Assembly: GCF_005765165.1 (NCBI RefSeq)
Contig: NZ_VCIW01000001.1
Location: 310,001-374,000, forward strand
Reading direction: 5' to 3'
Source: Paenibacillus antri
Lineage (GTDB): Bacteria > Bacillota > Bacilli > Paenibacillales > YIM-B00363
Length of the DNA: 64,000 bases
Below, piece after piece: positions 24,459 through 31,662 of this stretch (positions within the stretch are counted from its first letter, which is position 1; each line of letters begins with the position of its first letter). Below the pieces are notes generated by a model. It saw only the letters and a list, made by a program, of their open reading frames with translations. It searched no databases and was not told where the DNA came from. The translations under genes and the position numbers were made by a program.

Positions 24459-25244
24459 ATGGATTTAGGCTTGCAAGGGAAAGTCGCCCTGATTACGGGC
24501 GGTAGCAAAGGGATCGGCCTCGCGACGGCGATGCGCCTCGCGCGCGAAGGCGCCGCCGTGGCCATCTGCGCGCGCGACGAAGCGCATCTGCGGGCGGCCG
24601 CGGGGAGAATCGCCGAAGAGACGGGATCGACGGAGGTGCTGTTCGTGGCCGCGGACGTCACGAAGCAGGAGGATTGCGAACGCGTCGTCGCCGCGACGGT
24701 CGAGCGGTTCGGACGCCTCGACGTCCTCGTCAACAATGCCGGCACGTCGGCGGCGGGACCGTTCGAGCGCGTGACGACCGACGCGTGGCAGCAGGATCTC
24801 GATCTGAAGCTGTTCGGGGCGATCCACTGCTCGCGGGCGGCGGTCCCGCATCTGCGGAACGCCGGCGGCGGCTCGATCGTCAACGTCACCGCCTCGTTCG
24901 CGAAGACGCCGGGCGCCTCGTCGCTGCCGACGAGCGTCAGCCGCGCGGCGGGCATGGCGCTGACGAAGGCGATGAGCCGCGACCTCGGACCCGACCGCAT
25001 TCGCGTAAACACCGTCTGCATCGGACTGATCCGCAGCGACCAGATCGAAAAGGCGTGGCAGCGAACGGCGCCGGACCTCGCCTGGGAGCAATACGCCGCC
25101 GATCCGCGGCACGACGTCCCGCTCGGGCGAATCGGCGATACCGAGGAAGCCGCGAACGTCATCGCGTTCCTCTCGTCGAGCGCAGCCTCCTACGTCACCG
25201 GTACGTCCGTCAACATCGACGGCGGCAAAGGGGCGGCGTTATAA
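24459..25244 (+). CDS. SDR-fold protein lacking the catalytic Tyr/Lys
   Basis: A 261-residue protein with a fully normal SDR cofactor half: 'TGGSKGIG' near residue 13 and 'VNNAGTSAAG' near 91. In the active site the usual Ser-Tyr-Lys set is missing. The strand reads 'SIVNVTASF', with Ala where the catalytic Ser normally sits, and the YxxxK position reads 'PTSVSRAAG', Thr158 and Arg162 by spacing. It should bind NAD(P)(H), but classical proton-relay catalysis is not expected; it may be a cofactor-binding non-oxidoreductase or use other residues. The ATG at 24459 follows GGGAGGCACACGTC. It is divergent from the UxaA pair and ends at a shared terminator. Confidence 0.82.
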   Translation: MDLGLQGKVALITGGSKGIGLATAMRLAREGAAVAICARDEAHLRAAAGRIAEETGSTEVLFVAADVTKQEDCERVVAATVERFGRLDVLVNNAGTSAAGPFERVTTDAWQQDLDLKLFGAIHCSRAAVPHLRNAGGGSIVNVTASFAKTPGASSLPTSVSRAAGMALTKAMSRDLGPDRIRVNTVCIGLIRSDQIEKAWQRTAPDLAWEQYAADPRHDVPLGRIGDTEEAANVIAFLSSSAASYVTGTSVNIDGGKGAAL

Positions 25245-25290
25245 AAAAAGCGCGGCCCTCCTGGATTGGAGGGCCGCACTTCCATTTTTA
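25245..25290. terminator. Bidirectional terminator between the SDR-like gene and dapF
   Basis: GCGGCCCTCC-TGGATT-GGAGGGCCGC is a perfect 10-bp stem. On the minus strand it is followed by GCTTTTTTT, ideal for dapF; on the plus strand by ACTTCCATTTTT for the SDR gene. Confidence 0.92.
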
Positions 25291-26289
25291 CAGCTTATAA
25301 AACGACGCCAGATCGATCTCGCGTCCGACCGACGCCACCAGCCCGTCGTACTGCCGGTTTTCCTCTTCGAAGTACGTCCGCTCGCCGACCGTCCAACCGC
25401 TCGGGTCCGCCGAAGGGACCGCAAGCGTCGTCTCGAACACCCAAGTCGCGTTCCCGATCAAGTGCACGCTCGCTTCGCCGCGCGCGATGCCCTCAGCGTC
25501 GCCGTCCACCAAGCAATTCACCATGCCGCCCTTGTTATACACCTTGATCGGCACGTTCGGGTCGCAATGGCCGAGCAAGCAGGAGACGAAGGACGACGCC
25601 GACATCGCCGTACCGCACGAATTGGTGATCCCGACGCCGCGCTCGTACGTCAGCACGAACACCGAATTGCGTTCCAGCACCTTAAGGAAGCTCATGTTGA
25701 CGCCGCGGGGGAATACGGTTCTCTCCCGGTTCGCCCGCTCCGCGATATCGACCAGCTCCGGCTCGAACGTATCGACGACCGCGATCGCGTGCGGGTTCGG
25801 GATGCTCGCCGCCGTGAACCGAAGCGTCGGCGACAGCTCTTCGATCGGACGGTCGATGTGCGGATCCGCGCTCGAAATCATCGGCAGCGACGCGATGGCG
25901 AGGCTGGGCTCCCCGATCGTCACGTCGAACGTCGGCACGTTCGGGAACAAGTCGGCGACGCGGCGAATCGGGATGTCCCGCTTCATCGTCTCGATAACGA
26001 CCTCGTCCTTGCCGAGCAGCTCGCATACGTAGCGGCCGACGCAGCGGACGCCGTTGCCGCACATCTCGGCCTCGGAGCCGTCCGTATTGAAGAAGCGCAT
26101 CCGCGCGTCCGCATGCTCGCTTCGTTGGACGAAGAGCAGGCCGTCGGAGCCGATCAGCTTCCCGCGGTCGCTTAATTCCGTCACCAGCTTGACGCGAAGC
26201 GCCTCGTCGATGCCGTAATCGTTCGAGATTTCGTCGATCAGGACGAAATCGTTGCCCGAACCGTGACACTTCAACAGCTTTATATTCAT
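25288..26289 (-). CDS. dapF: Diaminopimelate epimerase (long form)
   Basis: A 333-residue epimerase converting LL- to meso-diaminopimelate for lysine and peptidoglycan. Both active-site cysteines are present: 'EMCGNGVRC' (Cys77) and 'GITNSCGTAMSA' near 225. 'CHGSGNDFVLID' is the standard N-terminus. It is about 50 residues longer than the usual 275-285 because of a C-terminal extension after 'LIGNATWVFETTLAVP'. The standard 'TxACGTG' motif reads 'TNSCGTAMSASS', so it belongs to a divergent branch; a second dapF elsewhere would not be surprising. It starts at the ATG at 26289, and a strong terminator follows its stop. Confidence 0.88.
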   Translation of the reverse strand: MNIKLLKCHGSGNDFVLIDEISNDYGIDEALRVKLVTELSDRGKLIGSDGLLFVQRSEHADARMRFFNTDGSEAEMCGNGVRCVGRYVCELLGKDEVVIETMKRDIPIRRVADLFPNVPTFDVTIGEPSLAIASLPMISSADPHIDRPIEELSPTLRFTAASIPNPHAIAVVDTFEPELVDIAERANRERTVFPRGVNMSFLKVLERNSVFVLTYERGVGITNSCGTAMSASSFVSCLLGHCDPNVPIKVYNKGGMVNCLVDGDAEGIARGEASVHLIGNATWVFETTLAVPSADPSGWTVGERTYFEEENRQYDGLVASVGREIDLASFYKL

Positions 26290-26349
26290 GAAAGATCATA
26301 CTCCCCGAATGGATATATCTCTTTATTGTAACGATTCGGCGCGCGCAAG

Positions 26350-27093
26350 TCATCGGTTTTTTTCGCCCTCGGCCTCGACGAGAGTCAGCCCCTGCGGCGC
26401 GTACCGGTAGTCGGTCGTCGTCTCCGTCGATATCGAATACGCCTCGAAGACGCCGGCGCCTGCAACGTACCGGACCGAATCCGCGTCCAACGCCTCGTTC
26501 ACGTCGGCGTATTCGAACCGACCGCCTTCCCAACGGTACACGTAGGCTTGCGACGGCAAGCCGTGCTCGGACACCACCTCTTCCGTCCCGTCCCCGTCGA
26601 GGTCGACCTCCATAGCGTTTCCTGTGTCCACGCGGAGAAGCACGGTGTCGGCCTCTTCCTTCTCCGCATCCGCGTACACCGCAACGGGCGCGTTCGCTCC
26701 GTAGACGCCCTTGAACCGGATGACGCGCTTCCCGCCGAACGATATTTCGGCTATCGATAGCAGCTCCGCGTCGTATGCGGGCTGCGGCCCGCCCACCGGG
26801 CCGACGCCGCGGGCGAGCTCCTCGCCGTCGAAGGCGATCGCGCCGTACAGATGCTCGGAATCATCCGCGATCGCGTACACGTACGCCGTGCCGCCCTCGA
26901 TCGGTCGCTCCAGAATCGTCTCCTCCCATTCCCCCGGACGCGGCGCGGGCAGGCCGATATCGGTCGATTCGATCGACCGGAACGTCAGCGGGACCGGCGC
27001 GGCCTCCGCCGGCGGCGCCTCCCGCTCCGCGCAAGCGGCAAGCGTCAGCAGCAAGCCGGCGGTCGACAGCGCCCTTACTATGCAAGGTCTCAT
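26350..27093 (-). CDS. Hypothetical lipoprotein
   Basis: A 247-residue predicted lipoprotein. The signal peptide 'STAGLLLTLAACAE' has a lipobox LAAC with the acylated Cys near residue 20. The mature part is acidic and beta-rich, with an EF-hand-like Asp loop 'DLDGDGTEE' near residue 175, suggesting a calcium-binding or FG-GAP/VCBS-like element. I do not recognise a named family. The ATG at 27093 has AAGGAGGAG upstream; the longer open frame before it runs into the divergent promoter region. It lies 60 bp upstream of dapF on the same strand. A role outside the membrane is all that can be inferred. Confidence 0.7.
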   Translation of the reverse strand: MRPCIVRALSTAGLLLTLAACAEREAPPAEAAPVPLTFRSIESTDIGLPAPRPGEWEETILERPIEGGTAYVYAIADDSEHLYGAIAFDGEELARGVGPVGGPQPAYDAELLSIAEISFGGKRVIRFKGVYGANAPVAVYADAEKEEADTVLLRVDTGNAMEVDLDGDGTEEVVSEHGLPSQAYVYRWEGGRFEYADVNEALDADSVRYVAGAGVFEAYSISTETTTDYRYAPQGLTLVEAEGEKNR

Positions 27094-27191
27094 ACAAGGA
27101 ACTCCTCCTTCGATTATCCATTGTGCCCAACCTTCGCGGGAAAGCGCCCCCTCCAAGCGAAGCGAGGCAATTTTCATCCGTTCTAATGTGC

Positions 27192-27220
27192 TTGTTAGAA
27201 CAAACTTCCGAAGGTATGAT
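27192..27220 (+). promoter_or_regulatory. Promoter for the GNAT/CPBP gene pair
   Basis: TTGTTA, a 17-bp spacer and TATGAT, ending 33 bases before the ATG at 27254. Confidence 0.65.
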
Positions 27221-27253
27221 GAGGGTTCACATGAGAAATACGAGGTGACCGGC

Positions 27254-27793
27254 ATGGAAGGAAACGTTGAAACTCAATACATCGCTGCGTCCGAAAAGCT
27301 CGCGATCCGGCGTTCCGGCGCGGACGATCTGGCGTTCGTGGTCCGCGCGGAGCGGGAGGACGAGAACCGCCCGTTCATCGCGCCGTGGGAGAGAGAGCGT
27401 CACGCGGCGGCGCAGAACGACTCGGACGCGATGCACCTCTTGATCGAGGATCCCGAGGCGAACCCGGTCGGCTTCGCGATCGTATACGGACTTCTTAACC
27501 CGAACCGAAGCATCGAACTCCGGCGGCTCGTCATTACGGCCAAAGGCCGCGGTTACGGCAAGGAAGCGCTCCGCATGCTCCAAGTGTTCGCGTTCGGCCG
27601 GCTCCGGGCGCATCGGCTGTGGTTGGACGTGAAGGAGAGCAACGAGCGCGCCAAGCGCTTGTACGAGTCCCTAGGCTTCCAGCACGAAGGCAAGCTCCGG
27701 GAGTGCATCCGCACCGCCGCCGGGTACGAATCGCTGCTCGTGATGAGCATGCTGGCGCACGAATACGCGCGAGACAACGAGGTCGCCCCTTGA
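27254..27793 (+). CDS. GNAT-family N-acetyltransferase
   Basis: A 179-residue acetyltransferase. Motif A, which binds acetyl-CoA, reads 'LVITAKGRGYGKEALRMLQ' (the R/QxxGxG/A pattern as GRGYGK). The C-terminal part 'LDVKESNERAKRLYESLGF' followed by 'HEGKLRE' is the RimJ/RimL-like ending. The substrate may be a protein N-terminus, an aminoglycoside or another amine, and is not predictable. The ATG at 27254 has GAGGTGACCGGC in front. Its stop overlaps the TTG start of the next gene (TTGA). Confidence 0.87.
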   Translation: MEGNVETQYIAASEKLAIRRSGADDLAFVVRAEREDENRPFIAPWERERHAAAQNDSDAMHLLIEDPEANPVGFAIVYGLLNPNRSIELRRLVITAKGRGYGKEALRMLQVFAFGRLRAHRLWLDVKESNERAKRLYESLGFQHEGKLRECIRTAAGYESLLVMSMLAHEYARDNEVAP

Positions 27794-28554
27794 AGCGGTT
27801 GATCCTAGGCGTCGCCGGGTTCCTTCTATTAAACGTATATTTCAATGCGACGACCCATTTCCTCCCCCATCCGATCCTGCAGTTCCTGGGGTTGCTCCTG
27901 TTTTTCCCGTTGGCCGCAGCCGTCGCGCGATGGAACGGGCTGCCGGGACTGCGCGGGCTCGGACTCGTTCGAAGCCGGACGGCGGCCCGGCATTTCGCGA
28001 TGAGCTTCGTGCTCGGCTTCGGCTGTTGGGCGCTCATGTACGCCGCCTATTGGGGGCTTGGGAAGTTCGACATCGTCGGTTGGAAAACGCCGCTCGACGC
28101 CGTATTGACCCTCGTCCAAATTATGGCGGGCTACTTCTTCGGCTCGCTGATTAACGACCTGATCACGCGAGGATACGTGCTGAATGTACTGCGCGGCAAG
28201 CTCCCCCCGCTGCTGCTCGGCGCCGTCAGCGTCGCGATCTATGCGCTGGACGACTTCTGGAACGGAGATGTCACCGCGATGAACTTCGTCTTCTCGCTCG
28301 CGCTCGGCTGCTCGCTGACGTACGCCTTCCTTAGAACGGGCACCGTATGGGCGAATACGGGCATCCACTTCGGCCTGAACATGGCGTACGGCTTGCTGTA
28401 CGGCTTAGGCGGCAGCGTCGGCGGGGGCGTATGGACGATGCGCGAAGGCGAGCTCGCTTCGCTGCCGAACAACGCGATTTTACTAGGTACGACGCTCTTG
28501 TTATTCGCGGCGGTGTACATGTACTACCGGAAGTCGTCGACCGTTCGCGCTTAA
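27790..28554 (+). CDS. CPBP-like intramembrane protein with altered first motif
   Basis: A 254-residue membrane protein with about seven hydrophobic segments. The layout fits the CPBP (CaaX protease and bacteriocin-processing, ABI) family: motif 1 appears as 'INDLITRGYVLNVL' and the later His motif as 'GIHFGLNMAYG'. In active members motif 1 is EExxxRG; here the paired glutamates are replaced by Asn-Asp, although the Arg-Gly remains. It may therefore be a non-proteolytic member or use a different acid. The start is the TTG at 27790, overlapping the GNAT stop. Its own stop overlaps the stop of the convergent SEC-C gene by 4 bp. Confidence 0.7.
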   Translation: MKRLILGVAGFLLLNVYFNATTHFLPHPILQFLGLLLFFPLAAAVARWNGLPGLRGLGLVRSRTAARHFAMSFVLGFGCWALMYAAYWGLGKFDIVGWKTPLDAVLTLVQIMAGYFFGSLINDLITRGYVLNVLRGKLPPLLLGAVSVAIYALDDFWNGDVTAMNFVFSLALGCSLTYAFLRTGTVWANTGIHFGLNMAYGLLYGLGGSVGGGVWTMREGELASLPNNAILLGTTLLLFAAVYMYYRKSSTVRA

Positions 28555-29276
28555 GCGCCGCAGCACTTCTTATATTTCTTCCCGCTGCCGCAGGGGCAAG
28601 GATCGTTCCGCCCGGCCTTCGCGGCCGCCGGAGCGGAAGCCCCTTGCAACCGCTGCATCGCCTTCCCGACGGCTTCCGCCTCCTTCGTCAAGCCGGCTTC
28701 GAGATAGAGATCCTGCAGCCGTTCCATTACGACGGTACGTTCCTCCAGCCCCTCGACGGCGAGCGCGCGCAACAGCACGTCGGCGCCGCGGACCGCGTCT
28801 CGGACCTCCTTTTCCCCGAAACTCCCGTATTGCTCGGCCCAGCCGATCCACCCCCACGCCCAGGTCGGATGCTCCTCCGTCAACGTCCGGAAGATCGCCT
28901 CCCCTTCTCGGTAATCGCCAAGCTTGAAGCGGGCTTCGGCGATCGCCCGGCGCATGTGCAATCCGTCCTGATCGTTCGGATTCGCCATTCTCGCCAAATA
29001 CGCGCTGCAAAAATCGACGCACATCCGGGCATACTCGCGATCGTCCAGGATGGCGTTATGCAGTTCCATTTCGAACCGCGGCGCCCAGTTTTCGATGGAC
29101 TGCTCCCCGTCGAATACGGGGTCGAATCGATCGACGGTCGCGATCTGGCGCGCGTCCATCTCCCGTTCGATCCCTTCCCAAACTTGCATCCATACGTCGC
29201 AAGCTCCCAGCGTATCGCCTTCCATCGACAGCTTGTACCCTTCTTGCATGCGTTCATCCAGCGCCTTCAACGACAC
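28551..29276 (-). CDS. SEC-C zinc-binding motif protein with TPR-like helices
   Basis: A 241-residue protein. Most of it is helical repeats ('LGACDVWMQVWEGIEREMD', 'YREGEAIFRTLTEEHPTWAW'), resembling TPR units. The last 22 residues are the SEC-C metal-binding tail 'GRNDPCPCGSGKKYKKCC', the same zinc motif as the SecA C-terminus, which binds SecB or ribosomes. It starts with a GTG at 29276 preceded by GAGGAGG. It is convergent with the CPBP-like gene. Proteins with this tail are common and mostly uncharacterised; an adaptor role at the membrane or ribosome is a guess. Confidence 0.85.
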   Translation of the reverse strand: MSLKALDERMQEGYKLSMEGDTLGACDVWMQVWEGIEREMDARQIATVDRFDPVFDGEQSIENWAPRFEMELHNAILDDREYARMCVDFCSAYLARMANPNDQDGLHMRRAIAEARFKLGDYREGEAIFRTLTEEHPTWAWGWIGWAEQYGSFGEKEVRDAVRGADVLLRALAVEGLEERTVVMERLQDLYLEAGLTKEAEAVGKAMQRLQGASAPAAAKAGRNDPCPCGSGKKYKKCCGA

Positions 29277-29369
29277 GGGCGTTCGCCTCCTCGACTCTCG
29301 TTTTCCATCCCTACATTATAACACTGTTCCCATCGATCTATGAAAATAGCAAATCCTGCTAAAAATAGC

Positions 29370-29398
29370 TTGTTGGTTGCCAAAACATAGGTTATATT
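29370..29398 (+). promoter_or_regulatory. Promoter of the Agr-like cassette
   Basis: TTGTTG, a 17-bp spacer and TATATT in an AT-rich stretch about 73 bases before the first gene. I could not pick out a clear pair of LytTR half-sites by eye. Bases 29277-29370 hold nothing else recognisable. Confidence 0.6.
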
Positions 29399-29470
29399 TT
29401 CCTTAAGAGCAGAAACGATTTAGGGCGATAAGCTTTCGACCCGGAATCTTCCGCGAGGAGAGCGCTTCCG

Positions 29471-30121
29471 ATGGAATTTACATTGTTTATGATTTTTTCG
29501 ATGGTAGAAGCCTTCGCACTCTATTATTTTATGTTTCGACTGTTTAAGATCGATTTGCACATTCCGTCGATCGTTTTCGCGTCGCTGATAGGCTCTTATG
29601 CGTCTTATACGCTGCGAATCTCTTCGACATTGCCGGACGTAGACATATTCGTCCAGGTATCGCTCATTATTGCATTCGTGCGACTGTTGTTCCAAGTTCC
29701 TTTGTATTACTCCGTTCTTATGGCATGCGTCTCGTACGCCTCATTCGTACTTATCCAAATTTCGTTGCTGTTCATTCTCACCGCTTCCTTCCCGGTCCCT
29801 CGCGACCTTGACCCCACGCAGAATATGATTTACGGCGTCCAAACGGGGACAGCGCTTGTCGTTACGTGGATCGGATGGTTGATACATAAGAAGAGAAAAG
29901 GCTTTTCCTTTATACCTCATAGTTCTTTCATCCCCGTGAAGATGAAGTCTTATCAAGCGGCATTGCTGATCCTTTACGTTCTAACGTTCTGTTCGGTACC
30001 CATAACGTACTTACTGTTATATAAATTCAGTCCTGCCTTTATCACTACGCCGTTTATCATCGGCCTCTTATTGACATTATGTCTTTATGCCGCTTATAGG
30101 AGCGATCGGACGCATGATTGA
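29471..30121 (+). CDS. Multi-pass membrane protein of an Agr-like locus (AgrC-sensor-like, no kinase)
   Basis: A 216-residue integral membrane protein with six or seven hydrophobic segments spread over the whole length (about 2-21, 31-50, 58-75, 77-105, 120-138, 160-183, 188-209) and a basic loop 'IHKKRKGFSF' in the middle. Size and topology resemble the sensor half of AgrC, but the protein stops at 'YAAYRSDRTHD' directly after the last span, with no histidine-kinase domain. The start ATG follows GCGAGGAGAGCGCTTCCG. It overlaps agrB by 8 bp and opens a four-gene cassette with AgrB, a peptide precursor and a LytTR protein. I infer that it receives or exports the peptide signal; the sequence itself shows only membrane topology. 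Confidence 0.72.
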   Translation: MEFTLFMIFSMVEAFALYYFMFRLFKIDLHIPSIVFASLIGSYASYTLRISSTLPDVDIFVQVSLIIAFVRLLFQVPLYYSVLMACVSYASFVLIQISLLFILTASFPVPRDLDPTQNMIYGVQTGTALVVTWIGWLIHKKRKGFSFIPHSSFIPVKMKSYQAALLILYVLTFCSVPITYLLLYKFSPAFITTPFIIGLLLTLCLYAAYRSDRTHD

Positions 30122-30641
30122 AACTGTCGCGAACAGAGCCGCGGGTTGGATCCATCGTCATTCGCCGGATTCAACGGCCAGCCAGGAAGTGTTAACTTAC
30201 GCGTTGTCGATTTATTTCAACGCGTTCTCGATAGTGTCTCTTTCGCTCCTAATCGGTTTTTTCGCCGGAACGTTCATAGAAACGGTAGTAGTTATCGTCG
30301 CTTTTAGCGTCTTGCGCGCCTTTAGCGGCGGGAACCATATGCGGACACCGATGATGTGCCTGTTGGTTTCGGTTGCTGCATTTACGTCCATTCCGCACGT
30401 TCCTGCTCCGGAGCCATGGCTTCGCGATGCGCTCCTTTGCGTCAGCCTCCTATTGGCGCTTCTCTTTGCGCCGAATGTACGTCACGACCCTATATACGGG
30501 AACAAACTGCTGCCGTATATGAAATGGATCGCCGTCGCGATCGTCGGGACGAACTTCCTGATCGCATCATGGGTAGTCACCCTTGCCTTTTTCATTCAAT
30601 GCATCACCCTTATTCCGCTGCAAAGGAGGTGTATGAAATGA
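30114..30641 (+). CDS. agrB: AgrB-like peptide-processing membrane endopeptidase
   Basis: A 175-residue AgrB-family protein that cleaves the C-terminal tail of AgrD and helps form and export the signal peptide. The catalytic pair is present in 'SGGNHMRTPMMC': His75 and Cys82, with the same seven-residue spacing as His77/Cys84 of the staphylococcal enzyme. About five hydrophobic segments follow an amphipathic N-terminus. The start is the ATG at 30114, preceded by TAGGAGCGATCGGACGC; the ATG 27 bases upstream lacks a ribosome site. It overlaps the upstream membrane gene by 8 bp and the peptide gene by ATGA, so all are translationally coupled. Confidence 0.9.
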   Translation: MIETVANRAAGWIHRHSPDSTASQEVLTYALSIYFNAFSIVSLSLLIGFFAGTFIETVVVIVAFSVLRAFSGGNHMRTPMMCLLVSVAAFTSIPHVPAPEPWLRDALLCVSLLLALLFAPNVRHDPIYGNKLLPYMKWIAVAIVGTNFLIASWVVTLAFFIQCITLIPLQRRCMK

Positions 30642-30760
30642 AGCTTCGAGTAGCCTATGCCGCATCGAGAGGACTCGGTCTTAGCGCGCGGTGGTTCGTG
30701 AAGGGGTTCAAGTTCTTCCTCTTCTCGCCGGAAGTACCGAAGGAATTGAGCAAGGAGTAA
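30638..30760 (+). CDS. agrD: AgrD-like signal peptide precursor without cysteine
   Basis: A 40-residue precursor. The N-terminal half is basic and amphipathic ('MKLRVAYAASRGLGLSARW'). The core is 'FVKGFKFFLF', and the tail 'SPEVPKELSKE' is the acidic AgrD recognition tail, nearly identical to the staphylococcal pattern EVPKEL. No Cys is present anywhere. The residue that would close the thiolactone ring, counted back from the tail, is hydrophobic or Lys; the only Ser near the cleavage region is in the tail itself. Start ATG after AAAGGAGGTGTATGAA, overlapping the agrB stop. It should be cleaved by the AgrB encoded next to it; whether the product is linear or cyclised in some other way is unknown. 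Confidence 0.82.
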   Translation: MKLRVAYAASRGLGLSARWFVKGFKFFLFSPEVPKELSKE

Positions 30761-30778
30761 GTACATTGGGGATGGGAC

Positions 30779-31117
30779 ATGATGAGGGTGCTTCGTCGAG
30801 ACGGGACCGTCTGCGAATTGAGCGAAGATCAAATTCTATATATTACGACGTTCCAGAAGGTGATCACCGTTCACACTCGCGACGGGGAATACATCTTCCC
30901 GACCACGTTCGAGCATGTGCAGCGCGTCATCGAAAGTTTGGGGTTCGCCAAGCTTGACCGCTCCTTCCTTGTACAGCTGGGGAAAGTGTGCCGGTACGAC
31001 GCGGAACGCCGCGTCGTCCATTTCGACGATGCCCCCGGCATAAGCGCACCCGTATCCGAGCCCAATGTCGCCAAAGTCGTAGACTATCTGAAAGACAAAA
31101 AATCGGAGAACCCGTAG
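30779..31117 (+). CDS. Stand-alone LytTR DNA-binding regulator
   Basis: A 112-residue protein consisting of a LytTR domain with no receiver. The pattern 'LSEDQILYITTFQKVITVHT', then 'TFEHVQRVIESLGFAKLDRSFLV' and 'VCRYDAERRVVHFD' follows the beta-strand order of the AgrA DNA-binding domain. Without a receiver it cannot be phosphorylated by a histidine kinase in the usual way. The ATG at 30779 (a second ATG follows) has GGGGATGGGAC upstream, 18 bp after agrD. It is the last gene of the cassette and its final codons form the left arm of the terminator. Likely targets are the cassette promoter and other genes with LytTR direct repeats. Confidence 0.88.
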   Translation: MMRVLRRDGTVCELSEDQILYITTFQKVITVHTRDGEYIFPTTFEHVQRVIESLGFAKLDRSFLVQLGKVCRYDAERRVVHFDDAPGISAPVSEPNVAKVVDYLKDKKSENP

Positions 31118-31134
31118 CGGGTCTCCGATTTTTT
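31098..31134 (+). terminator. Terminator of the Agr-like cassette (overlaps the LytTR stop)
   Basis: AAAATCGGAGAACCCG and CGGGTCTCCGATTTTTT form a 14-bp stem with one unpaired base and a U-run. The A-run on the left also makes it usable from the minus strand for the convergent gene at 31142. Confidence 0.92.
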
Positions 31135-31141
31135 CGTGCGT

Positions 31142-31570
31142 TTACGACTTTGGGTAGGTTTCTTGCAGGAATTCCACGGATCTAGCGATCAGCTTCTTCA
31201 TCACTTCGACGTCGACGTCGGCGACTTTGTTGATATAGACGCAGCCCTTGCCGGCCGTATACTTGCCGAAATGCTGCAGCAGCGCCCCTCTTGCTTCCTC
31301 GTCGCCCGGCGCGAAGTACAGGCTGATCTTCGCTTTCCGCGGCGAGAAGCCGACGAGCGGCGCGTCGCCTTCGTGGCCCGAGGCGTACTTGTAATGGTAG
31401 GAGCCGAAACCGATGATGCTCGGTCCCCACATTTTCGCGGGGAATCCCGTCGTCTCCGCGAAGATGTCCAGGAGCTGATAGGCGTCTTCCCGCTTCTTCG
31501 GGTTGTCGACCTGCTCGATAAACTCGATGACGCTGTTTTCGGTTTCCTTCGTCTTCGCTTCGTATGCCAC
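31142..31570 (-). CDS. DUF1801 (YdhG-like) small protein
   Basis: A 142-residue soluble protein of the DUF1801 family. Recognisable segments are 'REDAYQLLDIFAETTGFPAK', 'MWGPSIIGFGSYHYKY' and 'FSPRKAKISLYF', the conserved core of this family, whose structure is known but whose function is not. The start is a GTG at 31570 (VAYEAKTKE) with GGGAGG 9 bases upstream; the extra residues of the longer frame do not fit the family. It is monocistronic, with the shared hairpin 31098-31134 behind it. Confidence 0.83.
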   Translation of the reverse strand: MAYEAKTKETENSVIEFIEQVDNPKKREDAYQLLDIFAETTGFPAKMWGPSIIGFGSYHYKYASGHEGDAPLVGFSPRKAKISLYFAPGDEEARGALLQHFGKYTAGKGCVYINKVADVDVEVMKKLIARSVEFLQETYPKS

Positions 31571-31662
31571 TGTTCGCTGCCTCCCGATCAACCCTTTTCC
31601 CAAACCATGAATCTAGTATAAACGAAAAGGCACGGGAACAAACAATAGAAATACATTCTCGT

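Noticed and set aside
29471-30121. Truncated or frameshifted agrC
   Set aside because: The stop overlaps the agrB start in a normal coupled arrangement and no kinase-like sequence follows in any frame before the LytTR gene.
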